From the NCBI GenBank assembly GCA_900074885.1, contig FJUW01000046.1:231408-295407 (forward strand): a DNA stretch of 64,000 nucleotides, in the 5' to 3' direction. The translations under genes were made by a program, and so were the position numbers. Numbering within the stretch: the stretch's first letter is position 1; each line of letters begins with the position of its first letter. This DNA comes from Rhynchosporium graminicola (lineage: Eukaryota > Ascomycota > Leotiomycetes > Helotiales > Ploettnerulaceae). The notes under the pieces are model-generated. The model worked only from the letters and a program-made list of their open reading frames with translations. It had not been told where the DNA came from and made no database searches. Of this stretch, positions 9,486-20,906 are shown piece after piece.

Positions 9486-10577
9486 ATGTCACTTTTACAT
9501 CACGACAAGCAGAGCAGATATGCCAATATCGACAACGACGAAGTCATGTCCATTGATCTCGAGAACGATAACGACCACGATTCTGACACAACACTCGCAT
9601 CAGACGGCTTCCTCCACAGTAAAAAATCCACACATCGCATCTCGAAATATGAACGGGATTCTAGATTATCATCAGTATTGACTTGGACTAGATGGGCTGT
9701 CGTCATCTTCTTCCAGGGAATCATCATCATGTTATTATTACCTACCAATGGGCTTCTGAGGGACAGATGGGCAGGTCTGGGCACGGCGAGCGGGTGGACG
9801 CAGGAAAAAACCGAGACGGGCGGCGATATTAATGGATTATACGTTCCAAGTGAGCTCATGTGGCATGTCCAGAGTTGGTTCGTAGACTAATGGAAACAGC
9901 GAGTCATAAGTGGACTTTACTGACACCCGACGAGGAAATGTTCGTACCGAACATGACCTCCAACGATAATAGAATGGAAATCCGAAAGAATTGGGACATG
10001 TTGATGCCTCGTAAGTACTCTGATTAACCTTTGATCTTCATGCTGATGTTTGCAGTTGGAAGCGGAACCGTCTCGATCCCAGATTGGGAACAACACCCTA
10101 TGTTAGGAAAGCCAATCTCAGATGATCCTCTGCGCTTTGGACCAATCTTCGAAGCTTCCTGGACGCACGCCTTGCATTGTGTAATTGATTCACAAATCAC
10201 TTCCCTCCAGAGGTATCTTCACTAACATAAAATAGCTTTACTACACCGTAGACACCTATCACCAACTAGTCGTAAACAAGAGTTTCGGATTCGGCGGCGA
10301 GCGAAACGATTACCATGCAGGACATTGCTTCGAGTACCTCCGCAATCAAATCATGTGCATGTCAGATATGACGCTTGAAGGATCGGAGTCCGTTCTTGAT
10401 ACCACGGGTATGGGACAGGCTCATATGTGTCGGAATAGAGATGAGGCTGTCAAGTGGATCGAGGATAGGAGGGTGGACGATATTCAGAGCATTGTTGGAC
10501 CGGATCCACCGACAGATGGCCCGAGTGAGCTGGCTGAGGATATGTCGACGGATATGTCAGCCGTTGATTCGTCGTAG
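9486..10577 (+). CDS. UstYa-like (DUF3328) peptide-modifying oxidase, second copy
   Basis: Exons 9486-9849, 9900-10010, 10056-10180 and 10236-10577; 313 residues. A long charged cytosolic N-terminus rich in Asp and Asn precedes one membrane helix (about 66-86). HALHC (196-200) and HAGHCFEYLR (227-236) are the two family motifs; the third intron splits the coding sequence just after HALHC. The C-terminal tail is acidic and Ser/Met-rich (about 285-313) and is absent from the first copy. It diverges strongly from the 6495-7465 protein, so this is not a recent duplication. Many dikaritin clusters carry two or more UstY proteins that act together or in sequence. Same strand and 2.0 kb from the first copy, which suggests membership of the same cluster. 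Confidence 0.87.
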
Positions 10578-13518
10578 ATATTGTTATATAATTCAATTTT
10601 ACAAATTTTAGCATCACCTGGTTATGAGAGAACGCATCTAGCACACATCAGCCGATCGTCGGTAGGAAAGTCCAGTCACAGATCTCCGAAGGAGTTGAGG
10701 TGTAGAAAAAGATCTTCAAAGTCGCCCCACCTCTGGTGACCTCTGATGCTCAATACATCTCTGTCTTGACGTGTGCAAAAACGAATTAAGAAATCAACAA
10801 CATCCAGAAAGATACTGCTACCAGTATTGCACAGCGACAACGAGCGGGACTATCGATTTACTTGGGACAGCGCTTGCTGTTGCCATATACGTGTATAACT
10901 TATCCTTAGATTAGACATATTAAAGGATAATTTATTAAGTGATAACTTTCCCCTAGGTTCGCTTTATTGAATAATAACTTTTTAACTAATAACTCTTCCA
11001 TGGATTAGCTTTTTTCAAAGATAGATTATTAAAGGATAACGTATTCTTAGAGTAGCCTTATGAAAGAATAACTTGTTCAGTGATAAGGTATCCTTAGATA
11101 CGCCTCGTTAATCGACAATTTATTAAAGGATAACTAATCCTTAGATTAGCCTTATCAAGTAATAACTTATCAAAGGATAATTTATTCTTAGATTAGCAAT
11201 AATAAAGAGTAACTTATTAAGTAATAACGTATCCTTGGATTAGCTTTATTTAAGAATAACTTATTAAGTAATATGTTATCCCTAGATTCGCTTTATTAAA
11301 GGACAAGTTATCAAGTATTCAATTATAGTCTTCTAATATATTATTTCATCTCTTACGATCTGACTATAATATCGAAACGCACTTTCTTCCTAAAATAGAG
11401 AAAAGTAGTAGAGTTCAAGATATTATTCGAATTCGTTAGAAAAGAGTATCAACCTGGTGTGCTTGACTCCCCATGAGATCTTCCTCTGCTATCTACTTTC
11501 TAGTCCGCAGGTCTCGTAAATCTGGTATTATTTCGTTGGAAACAAAGGAATCTAATTCGCAACACAATAGGCAATATCATAGATCCATGGCCCATGCCCG
11601 GGCGAGACTTCTAGCTGTTGACTGCGCCGAAGTAAGTAAAAAGCGTATGCTATATCTCAATCAGATTGCGAGAAAATCTCAATACCTTCGCTGAACATAA
11701 AACTATATATAACTTCGAAGCTATAGGCGTTGAGCGTCAAGGTCATAACGGTAGACCTCAAATCAGCGATCTCCCAGATATGCCTCTCAACCTAACTTTT
11801 AAAAAGAGACACCCACCGGTCCAGGGATGTAAGTAAATCAGCTGCTGGGCGGACATGCTGGACTCATGCATTATATACCATCAACTACGATAAAAGCCTC
11901 TTTCCAAGAAGAACGCTGCTTGTAACGGAGGATCATGTCGCGGTGCCGGGGAAGATCACTATCACTCAACAAGGCAAAAACATCCAAACTATACCACAGC
12001 CCCTTTGCACATTTTGAAGTTGCAAGTAAGTGTACAGGATATGAGACCCTTCTATCTCCACGATCGAAATTCGATCCCGCTCTATCAAGTAGAACATGAA
12101 ACAGAAAGCAGCGATATGCAAATCACATCATAGAAAAAACCACCAACTATACCACCCATTCACCAGAACCGACCAATCACAGTTACAATCCTAACAACAT
12201 CATCATTCATCAGAATCCTTCACGAAGTTTCCCCAGGAACAGTGATAGCAATAATACATTTATCAAGCTTCAAACCCAGCAGGCCGCCTGCCTCCTAACC
12301 GTTACCAGCATAGTGAGAATACCTCCAGTGCTCCGAGTATTCTTACTACAAGTAACTCCGAGTGGGGTCAAGTACGCCGACGCCAATTCCGTACTCCTGG
12401 TCAATCAAGTTAAGCACTTCGATAGTGATGTCGATCTCGGACATGGAAATCAAGTCTGAGTATAACATGTCAAAGTACAGAAAAAAAAAAACCATATATC
12501 CAACAGACGTAACCGCACCAACCTATCTCCCTGCCTCCCCCTCCCCTGCCTCACAGACATAACCACCTCCAACCATCCTACCCAAAAGAAGAAGAAAAAA
12601 AGGAGAAGAAGAAGAAGAAGGAAAAAAAAAAAAAGGGAGCTCGGAACACAAAGCTTCCAGCTCGAAAGAAAAAAAAAAGTCTCGGCTTATTCTCTCACAA
12701 CTCGGTTCTTATCTCTTCCTTCTCCCTCTTACTCCAGCGGAAAAGAAAAGAAGAGCGTGCATACACACAAAACCACATGATCGAATCAACCTTGACCTTG
12801 GTGAGTTTTACACGCTCTCGACCCTACTCTGAGTGATATTTGTACTTTGAGTAACTTCCTTCCAGATTGAGTTGAGTCGGGTAGGTAGACTTTGAAAATA
12901 AGTACCACCTCCGACCACCTCACTTCACCTCACTTCACCTCACCTCGAGCCAACTCACTTACAACGCTATCCTCATCCTTATCCTTGACAGCACCGAGAT
13001 CTACTTACTTTGTCAAGAGAAGCTGCCAAACTGAAACGCGATAAATCAGTTGATGGTAAGCGAGTCGATATACATACATACATAATATGACAAAACAAAG
13101 TCCTTCCACCGAGGTAAGCGAGAAGAGATGATAGTGACTTGGGTAGGTTTTTACGAATAAACTTTTGGGCCTTTGATAGATGGAGGTAGGCGAGAGGCGT
13201 CTTCGCAATTGTCTCGACATGATAAAATGAAAAAAAGGCGTGTGATGAAATGCTAAAAGGAGAAGTGGAAATATCAGACTCAGATGGTAGGATGTTTGAT
13301 TGTCGTAGACTAGGAACTTTAAAAATGACTGAAAGAGCTTGGCTTCCAAGTATGTAGAGAAATGCAACGAATAACGCCGGGTATCGCCTGAACCCATTCC
13401 AACCCTCCCAAATCCCGACCAAAAATACCTACTTAAAGACTCTAAAAGAGTACCGTCTCACACCCCTCTCTCCAATTCTCCATTTCATTTCCCTCATCCC
13501 ACCTCAAGAATCCTCCGC
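10578..13518. other. Gene-poor region with minisatellite and purine tracts
   Basis: About 2.9 kb with no supportable gene. It holds the 48-bp minisatellite annotated separately and A/G-rich tracts around 12585-12640 (repeated AAG and poly-A). TCACTTCACCTCACTTCACC repeats lie near 12920-12950. Minus-strand open frames at 12979-13422 have no recognisable domain and may be 3' flank of the DUF3602 gene. Confidence 0.5.
10890..11320. repeat. AT-rich minisatellite, about nine units of 47-49 bp
   Basis: The motif TCCTTAGATTAGC or a variant (CCCTAGGTTCGC, TCCATGGATTAGC, TCCTTGGATTAGC, TCCCTAGATTCGC) recurs at about 10903, 10950, 10999, 11044, 11091, 11138, 11184, 11232 and 11278. Each is followed by TTTATTAAAGGATAACTTATTAAGTAATAAC-like sequence. 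Units are diverged, so the array is old. It lies just beyond the second UstYa-like gene. Confidence 0.7.
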
Positions 13519-14272
13519 CTACTTCAAAATCTTTCCCAACCATTCCTTTCCTTTATCCGCCAAGCCCTTACTCTTCTCACCATCACTCTTCTCCAGCTTC
13601 TTCCCCACAGCCCCATTCGTAGAAGTACGCACCAGGTTCTCCCTCCCATCGTCACTCTTATCATCTCCTATAGCACTCTCCCACTTGCCATTCTCCTTCT
13701 TCGCCTTCTCGAGATCGGCTGCTGAGGGCTTGAAGATGTTGGCTGCGCCACCGCGGCCAATGTGGGTGTTTGAAGCGGATTCACGACGCGGGTGGCTGTA
13801 TTTGTTTATCAGTATATTGGCTTGAATTGGTTCTAGGCAACAAGGTGAAGTTTGAGGAAGATGTTGTTCTCGGGTAGAGAGGGGAGCAGAGGAACGCACC
13901 CAACAACATCCTGTGCTCTTCGCGCCTCCTCTGCGCTGTCATTCTTGGCCATATTCCCAGTGCCTCCTCGGCCAGTTGTGTACATCTCGCTTTTGAGTGT
14001 TGGTGTCTCTAAGTTCACGGGTGCGGTATCTGCAGAAGAGATGCCGAAATTGCCTAAAGCAGAAGAGATGTCAGCTCTTTTTCATGGCATCCCTATAACT
14101 CTGGTCCCTTTTTTTGAATCTGGAATCAAGTTTTCTTATGTTGGGATTAGAGCTTGGGCTGGGAAATGGTGGACGTACCGGCACCGCCTCGTCCGTGAGA
14201 AAGTCCTTTCTTCTGCGAGTTGTTGCTGTCTCTGCGACCGGTCTCTGCGAGAGATTTGGGTATTGCTGCCAT
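13519..14272 (-). CDS. DUF3602 (Par32-like) phosphoprotein family member
   Basis: Exons 14272-14179, 14053-13900 and 13795-13519; 174 residues. Three glycine motifs mark the family: SHGRGGAGN (from residue 26, across the first intron), TTGRGGTGN, and THIGRGGAANI. The C-terminus is Lys/Glu-rich (KGLADKGKEWLGKILK). In yeast, Par32 is a rapamycin-responsive phosphoprotein that down-regulates Mep ammonium transporters under TORC1 control; whether this copy does so is unknown. Family members are small and largely disordered. The first intron is 125 bp, the second 104 bp. Confidence is high for the gene and family, low for the specific role. Confidence 0.8.
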
Positions 14273-15158
14273 TGTGGCGGTTTGGAGTCTGTGTTTGTCG
14301 TTGCTTCCGGGATGCGATTCGATTCAAATTTACTCGAATGGCGAGGGTGTAATGGAGGACGAGGAGAAGTACTCGGCACAGACAGATTCTAATTGAGTTG
14401 ATCTGTATCGCCACTGGGTGAGATCCGTGAATCACTCCGCAAAGTACGTGATAGTGAGAGTCTCGTGAAGGTACGTTACAAATGACAGTTCGTAGATGGA
14501 CTTCAAACACGATGATACTGTGAGGGGTGAAGTACAATAGAAAACAAAGCGCACGTACAGAAAAAAGGAAGGAGCATGGCGGGCACTACCAGATGTACTG
14601 GATGTAGGTAGGTAGGTACCTCCCTCCTAGTTACTGTACATCGTTCGTTACTAACAGATCCGACGGTCTGGTCACACACCCCCCTCCTCCCGGGCCTCCC
14701 ATCCTTCCAAGAGTGCCCTTGAAGGCTCACCACGAGCCTCCCCCTTTCAGCCAAGGGGAACAGGTATCAGTAGGAAGGTGCAATTGAGACTAGTGCAGGT
14801 GTATTTAGTCCGAGCCAGAGCTTCCTCTCTCATCAACAACCTTTTGCTCCGCCAATTATCTGTATCCTATCTTATTGACACCTGGTTTTGGCGTAGGATG
14901 ACAGTAGCTCCCAGCTACGACACGGCACGGCATGGCATGGTCTAGCTTTCTTTGATCTCCAATCCAGCAATAATAAATAGACTGTCAGTAATGGAAATTT
15001 GCACTTTGTAAACCCCAAGAGACTTTAGGTATGAAGCATGAAGCATGAAGCATGAACAGCCAAGCGGGGAAACCAACCACATGCGCTTTTCACTCGTCCT
15101 TCTTCACTTCTCGTGAGTCGTGATGTGAAACGCAATGTAGATAGAATGCGGGGGAGGA

Positions 15159-15159
<1 letters not shown>

Positions 15160-15200
<41 letters not shown>
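15160..15200. repeat. GAT trinucleotide microsatellite
   Basis: About 13 uninterrupted GAT units. Not in a supported gene. Confidence 0.9.
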
Positions 15201-15470
15201 CATGCAGAGAATGACGAACTAAACGTAATGGAAATCGCAAGGCCAACCAGCCAGCCCGGAAACGAGAGAGAGCCCAGGATGTGTCATGTCATGTGGCGAC
15301 CGCGGCCTAAAATACCTATCAGTCAATCAATCAATTCAAGCATCACCTATCAATCAATCAATCAATTCAAGTATCCATCCTTCTTTCCTTCTTCGGCTGT
15401 TCTAGACTGGGAGCTTTTACTCTAGCTTGCGGGGTGGGCTTGGGCTTGGGCTTGGGCACTGGGCGAACTG

Positions 15471-15514
15471 GTGGTGTGGTGTGGTGTGGTGTGGTGTGGT
15501 GTGGTGTGGTGTGG
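15471..15514. repeat. GGTGT pentanucleotide microsatellite
   Basis: About eight to nine GGTGT units in tandem. Confidence 0.9.
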
Positions 15515-16208
15515 TTGATCGAGGTATCTTCTTGATGCTGGCTGGACGTTGAGTCAAGAATAGGGTACAGTAGCTGCGGACTGAGCTACGGCAGATACCG
15601 TCGACGTACTTACTGTCATAGAGCTGCAAGCAAGACAAGCGAAATTGACCATTGTATATGCGCATACATGCTTGACAGCGGCATGTGTGCTTTCTGTATC
15701 TGAGCCACTGACTGAGTATGGCTTTGCACAGGTCCGACTGCGCATAATGAACAATATATGATATGGGTATCGCGTCACATGAGCTGCAGAACTGTCCTTT
15801 TTTGGTACTTCCCTACTCCTACCTAGCTAGGTAGGTAGGTAGGTACCTGAGGTACGGAAATACCCAAAGGAAGGTGGAGAGTGGGGTTTTGAGAATCCGG
15901 GGTACAGAACGGCCCCTAACGAGAGTATCATTCCCAGACAGGGGTTTCTTCCGGGGTGACCCTACCTAACCTCCATAGCCAGCAGGTATTTAGGTACCTA
16001 TGTAGGTAGTGTTTAGGTAGCGCGAGGCGACCGTACTTTTACTCCGGAAGGAAAATAATGGTGGGAGTGGAAGACCAACTTATGTACATCAGTCCTTCTT
16101 TACTGTATGAATCAATCTTTTTCAGCGACGTAGAATTTTCCTCGTTTCTAGGTATACCTGGTTTTCAAAGAGGAACTTCCACTCACTAACGGCCGCCTTA
16201 TACGAATG

Positions 16209-16230
16209 ACAGGACAGGACAGGACAGGAC
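16209..16230. repeat. ACAGG pentanucleotide microsatellite
   Basis: Four tandem units. The same motif family recurs at 53970-53992. Confidence 0.85.
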
Positions 16231-17980
16231 ATCAGAGGGTATCATTTCCTAGGATTCATATTCAGGTGTCAGTTTTTTTGATAATGTATTAATAATGAAA
16301 TGATTTGATAATCAGCAATAATCAAAGTATCAAATCCCTTATGATTATCAGATCCTCATAAAAGTACAATACCTTACACGCAAGCGCCGGAGCAAAAGAT
16401 TAACCAGGGGATGGTGGTCTTCCGACGTCTTATCTTGCGCACCGTGTGAGGGAGAAGATTCACCAGGGGACGGGTCTCTCTGACGGGACTAAAGGACGAA
16501 GGTCCTTGAAGTGAAGGGAACGATTCAAGAGCGAAGAGCGGCCCCGAATACTAGTTATAAGGTAGTAAGTATACTTTTGCCAGATCGACCGAGTATCAAC
16601 TCCTTTGAAGTTCCAACTACGTTAAAGTTGACAGGCTAGCGTCGATACTGAGCCATTAGCTACTACCTAGGTACTTAGCTCCAAGTACAGGGTAATCGAG
16701 CAGAAAGGCACGAACGAGATAGGTAGGTTCTCACCTTTATAAGCATCCCCTAGATAGCCATTCTCTATTTTAAGAACGATTCAGGGTAGAGTATCGACCG
16801 TCAGTTATGATTCATTTGCCCTTCAGAGCCATTCCTTACCCCTCCCTGCCCTTGCCTCGATGGGACTTCCATAGACCTTTTGACCTATTACTTTCTTACC
16901 TTATCGATTATTTAAGAAATGGTACTGGCCATACGTGACTTCTATACACAGGATGAATATCTTAGGTCTATAGTTTTGCCCATTGGAAACCCAAAAATGA
17001 GTACAACACTGTAGATCGGCTTAGGCTTGAGCCTGCCCTCAACAAGCACTTCAGAAAAGTAGGGTAAATCAGACCTGAACCACCGGTCAAAAGCGCTGCA
17101 ACGCTCCAAGTGTCGATAGTTAGTAATATTTACCGATCAAATCCATCACAACAAAGAACATCGATCGCAAACCAAATAACAACGGTCGCGACATGAAATC
17201 TTGATGTCGCGACTCGAGTGTCTTCTTTTCATGAAAGTTCTCAATAAGCTCCCTGGGTGCATCAGGGTTTCCGTAGGAACTACTGACCTGCTCTCTTCTC
17301 ACCACCGACCCTGCAACGTCACTTTGACCAGTAAAGGTCCGACCATCACCAATGTTTAGAAGCCGATTAGCTGTACCTCTGTACATACCTCACCCTAGGT
17401 ACATGTGCTCAATCAATCTCATGCTTCCGGATACGATGTTCTTGCCCGGCCGTACCTTGGTCTGCTCAACCGTCCCAGTAGAGGAGCGCATGTTTGGTTG
17501 GTAGAGGTCTGGAAACCGCACAGTGTAGGCCGCAACTCCTGTATTTGTGGAACACCACTGACTGGAGGTGCGAGACTATCGCAGTGTGACGAACGAAGCG
17601 CGGATTCTCCTGAGAGTGATCCCCAAGTTTCGGAAACTAGTTTCTCCGTTCATTCAGATGTGGTTTTGAGGGTGGTTGTATTGGGGAGATGGGTTTTCTA
17701 ACCGGATTCTGATTTGGCAAAAGCTGCATTGCTCTAAGATTTCCGATACGACTACGTGTGATCCTGTACTAACTAGCATATATGACTTCCATCCATGGAC
17801 GATATCCCTTCTATGCAAACACTAGACTCCCCTGGACTTTTCCGGGCAACCATGTATCGTACATCATATTGCGCTTTCACAATCATCACACAGCTTATTG
17901 CGAAGCGCTTCAAGTACAGATTTCTCTTGTCTGACAACCCTTTCACCTATGCAGGTCGAGTGAAACATCAAACTACTTGC

Positions 17981-19406
17981 TTAATCATCATCATCCTTCC
18001 CACTACTATATCCAAAATCTCCCAAATCATCACTATACTCGCCCAACAAAACATCATCCTGACCTGGTCCACCCAGGTCATCTTTCCCAGTAGTCCTAAC
18101 CCATTCCGTCTCTACACGGAAGAAGATCCATATCCATCTCCTTCCAACCTCCAAGAATTCCATAAGGAAGATCCCGCTCTCAAAATCAGCAAAGTGATCG
18201 AGATGCGGAGACAGCTTAAGGGACCAAGTACAACGAAATAGTAGGTCGAGTAAAATGACAATATAGTACAACTCTTTTGTATGAAAGAATAGGCGGGGTC
18301 GTAGCCCAAAGGGCATGTTTTGTGGGGCCTTTGATGGGGAGCGTATGGCCGAGAAGAGCGTCAGGTCCCAATCTTTGGCGACGTCCCAGTAGAAACTGTA
18401 GAGGGAGTTTATAATGACCGCGACAAGCCATGCACGGTATAGAGAAGTTTCCGTCAAACCGACTGCGTCATGGTTCATGCTTAAATTTCGCTGGAGAGCA
18501 GACAGTATGACTACTGGAAACGCTGAAGCGTATTTAAGCGCATTGGCTAGATGTTGTCCTCCCCATCCGTGGGCTCCTATTCCACCATTCCTGCGATTCG
18601 AGGCTCGGACTCGCACATATTCAATCAGACATTGTCGGAGACGGATGAGAGATGGAATGGCGATTATGATAGGAACGAGGTATTGGCCTCCGCATGCACG
18701 ATCGGGACGCTTGGTCGCTGATCCGTTTGAGGCAAAGAACATGCAGAGAGCTACGAATAGGTCTGCGATTACTTTGGCATAGGATGTGAGGACATCTGCG
18801 AGGAGAATGTCACCGAATTTACCATCGTTGGGTTGAGCTAGTCCACCGATTGAAACACGTCGTAGGGTTTGAAGAAATCGAGAGCGTCCTGAGGAGGAGA
18901 AGCGCCGAGGGAGGAAGAAGATGATCAGTATTAGGAGTAGGAGCGAGATTGGGAGAAAGTCGTAGTAGATGACCAGTGTCGGGTTGCGGTGCGATAAGGC
19001 CCAGAAGAGGAGGACAGAGAGGGACAGGGGCAGCGTGAGAAGGATGGCCAGGCGATAAGTCGATAGGTGGTGAGGGAGGTCTGTTCGAGGGGAGGCTCGT
19101 TGAGGATAGTTAATGAGGGACGGAACGTCCTGAGAAAGTCTTCATCAGTGCCGAATTGCGAATAGGGGGAGAGGGAGAGGGGGAGGGGCAGGCAGAGGAA
19201 AGGGGGACAACGAACAATTTTGACAAGAGACAAATAATGTAAGTTTGCGCCCCAAGCCCAAACGCCTGCATTTTGTTAGCTTTACATTCGCGATCGAGAT
19301 TGCGAATCAACATACCCAATACTACAATAAAAGCAACTCTATATGGTAAAGGGAATGTCAGACTGAACGAGTCGAGTTCTGGCTCCACAGCCGGGTCACC
19401 ATCCAT
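17981..19406 (-). CDS. ERD1: EXS-domain protein, ERD1-like
   Basis: Exons 19406-19316, 19265-19216 and 19129-17981; 429 residues. In yeast Erd1 is a Golgi membrane protein of the EXS/XPR1 family needed for ER-protein retention, Golgi glycosylation and phosphate recycling. Visible marks are the N-terminal helix around PYRVAFIVVLG, then WAWGANLHYLSLVKIDVPSL, HHLSTYRLA before a strongly hydrophobic block, several membrane helices, and the C-terminal EXS run with FRVETEWVR. The second intron uses the less common donor GTTCGT; splicing it restores the conserved KIDVPSLI junction. The tail is Asp/Gly-rich. The gene is divergent from PEX10 across 390 bp. Identification by motif is strong; the exact Golgi role is by analogy. 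Confidence 0.85.
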
Positions 19407-19796
19407 TGTTACTGGTACAAATAATGCCGCATCGAAAAAAGGAGAATGGAAGAAGTGCTACCAAGGTCCCAAAGGGCAAGAAATGAGCGACTGTGGCACG
19501 AGAATTCGAGGTGGATATTGAGGATACTTTTCGGTCCGTAGCCGTAGGAGAAATAGATTATAGGGAGGGATAGTGAGAGAAGGCTACGTCAAAAGTATCA
19601 GAGCCTCGACTCCACATGAATTTAGGTCAAGCCACAGTGCGTCTGTGCACGTCAGCCCCAGCAGCGGGAAGACTAACTGACGTGCCGAGGTCAAGGTCAA
19701 GTTCAAGTCAGCTAGCTAGGTACCTTATCTCTTTCGTCGGGAACAATCAGCTGATAGATCAACATCCAGCTCCAATCCCTAGCCAAACTTATCACA
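19407..19796. promoter_or_regulatory. Divergent promoter region ERD1/PEX10
   Basis: 390 bp between the two start codons. No specific element was recognised. Confidence 0.5.
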
Positions 19797-20906
19797 ATGG
19801 CAGATCATGTATCAGAGAAGGTGTCAGAAACACCAATATTCAACTATCCATGGGCTGCCGCGCCCGATATCATTCGCGCCCATCAGAAAGACTCCTATTT
19901 CGAAGGCATCCTCCTAAACCACCTTTCGAATCTCCTGCGCCGTCTTTATGGCGCTCGATTTCTACATACCTACACCTCTGAGGCTCGCACATTCTCTGAG
20001 CTGCTATATCTGGGTCTAACAACATTCATCGGGAATCGAACATTGGGAGAAGAATACTGTGATATTATCCAGATAGAGGATGATACTTTGAAGCTTCCAG
20101 GAGTGGAAAGGAGGGCCGGATATATCATTACAAGCATCTTACTTCCTTACGGATTAGCGAAGATCCTCCCAAGTTTTCGAGCGAGAATACGAGCGAAACT
20201 TGAAGCCAATCTGCGGAAACTGGGAAAGAGGAAAGAGGTTAATTCCAGGAGTTACAAGATCCAAGAATATATCCTTACGCACCTCTCAACAATCACGTCT
20301 CCATCACCACTCCACGCCTTAACATTAACGATTTTTTATTTCTCTGGAGCTTACTACCAGCTTTCGAAACGGATATGGGGATTACGATATATCTTCACGA
20401 AACGAATCGCGCCGTCGGAAGCAAGGGTGGGATACGAAGTTCTGGGCGTATTGATGATGTTACAGATGAGTGTGCAAGCGTGGTTACATCTGCACAACAC
20501 AATTCGCCAGCCTGTACCGGCAAATACAAGTACCATGAACGGAGGAAGTGCGATGCTCGAAGGTGGCGTGGAACTTTCTCTCGACCCGCCCTCTCCAGGC
20601 AATGAGATCCTGATGGAAAGTGCAGGGACGACGCAATATAGTAGTAGACAAGTGGGCAAGGTGACGCATACTCAGGTGTTGAAGGAACCGAGATACGATC
20701 TGAGGACGGATGGTGTGATGAAGTTTATCGGGGGCCAGAATCGGAAGTGTACGCTTTGTTTGGAGGAGCTGAAGGATCCAAGTGCTGTTGCTTGTGGACA
20801 TATCTTTTGCTGGGAGTGTATTGGGGATTGGGTTAGAGAAAAGGCTGAATGTCCACTCTGTAGGAGGGAGGTGGCTGTGCAGCATATTCTGCCGTTGAGG
20901 GCGTGA
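19797..20906 (+). CDS. PEX10: Peroxisome biogenesis RING E3 ligase PEX10
   Basis: Intron-less; 369 residues. Pex10 forms, with Pex2 and Pex12, the peroxisomal membrane ubiquitin ligase that modifies the import receptor Pex5. The N-terminus has the Pex2/12 domain (FNYPWAAAPDIIRAHQKD near residue 14, then LRRLYGARFLHTY). Hydrophobic segments lie in the middle (about 100-225). The C-terminal C3HC4 RING (about 318-357) reads CTLC, then CGHIFCWECI, then CPLC, so all zinc ligands are present. The length is normal for the family. The ATG follows CACA and starts the conserved N-terminus. Confidence 0.93.
   Translation: MADHVSEKVSETPIFNYPWAAAPDIIRAHQKDSYFEGILLNHLSNLLRRLYGARFLHTYTSEARTFSELLYLGLTTFIGNRTLGEEYCDIIQIEDDTLKLPGVERRAGYIITSILLPYGLAKILPSFRARIRAKLEANLRKLGKRKEVNSRSYKIQEYILTHLSTITSPSPLHALTLTIFYFSGAYYQLSKRIWGLRYIFTKRIAPSEARVGYEVLGVLMMLQMSVQAWLHLHNTIRQPVPANTSTMNGGSAMLEGGVELSLDPPSPGNEILMESAGTTQYSSRQVGKVTHTQVLKEPRYDLRTDGVMKFIGGQNRKCTLCLEELKDPSAVACGHIFCWECIGDWVREKAECPLCRREVAVQHILPLRA

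Larger units (their letters stand above)
14273..17980. other. Gene-poor intergenic region rich in simple repeats
   Basis: About 3.7 kb without a supportable gene. It contains a GAT/ATG trinucleotide run (15160-15200), a GGGCTT run (about 15435-15456), a GGTGT pentanucleotide run (15471-15514) and an ACAGG run (16209-16230). GGTA/TACC-rich stretches such as TAGGTAGGTAGGTAGG occur at about 14605 and 15827-15845. Open frames at 17120-17386 and 17405-17701 have no domain signature. Confidence 0.5.

Noticed and set aside
12979..13422. Overlapping minus-strand frames of 130-147 codons
   Set aside because: Two frames overlap with no conserved motif; probably 3' flank of the DUF3602 gene.
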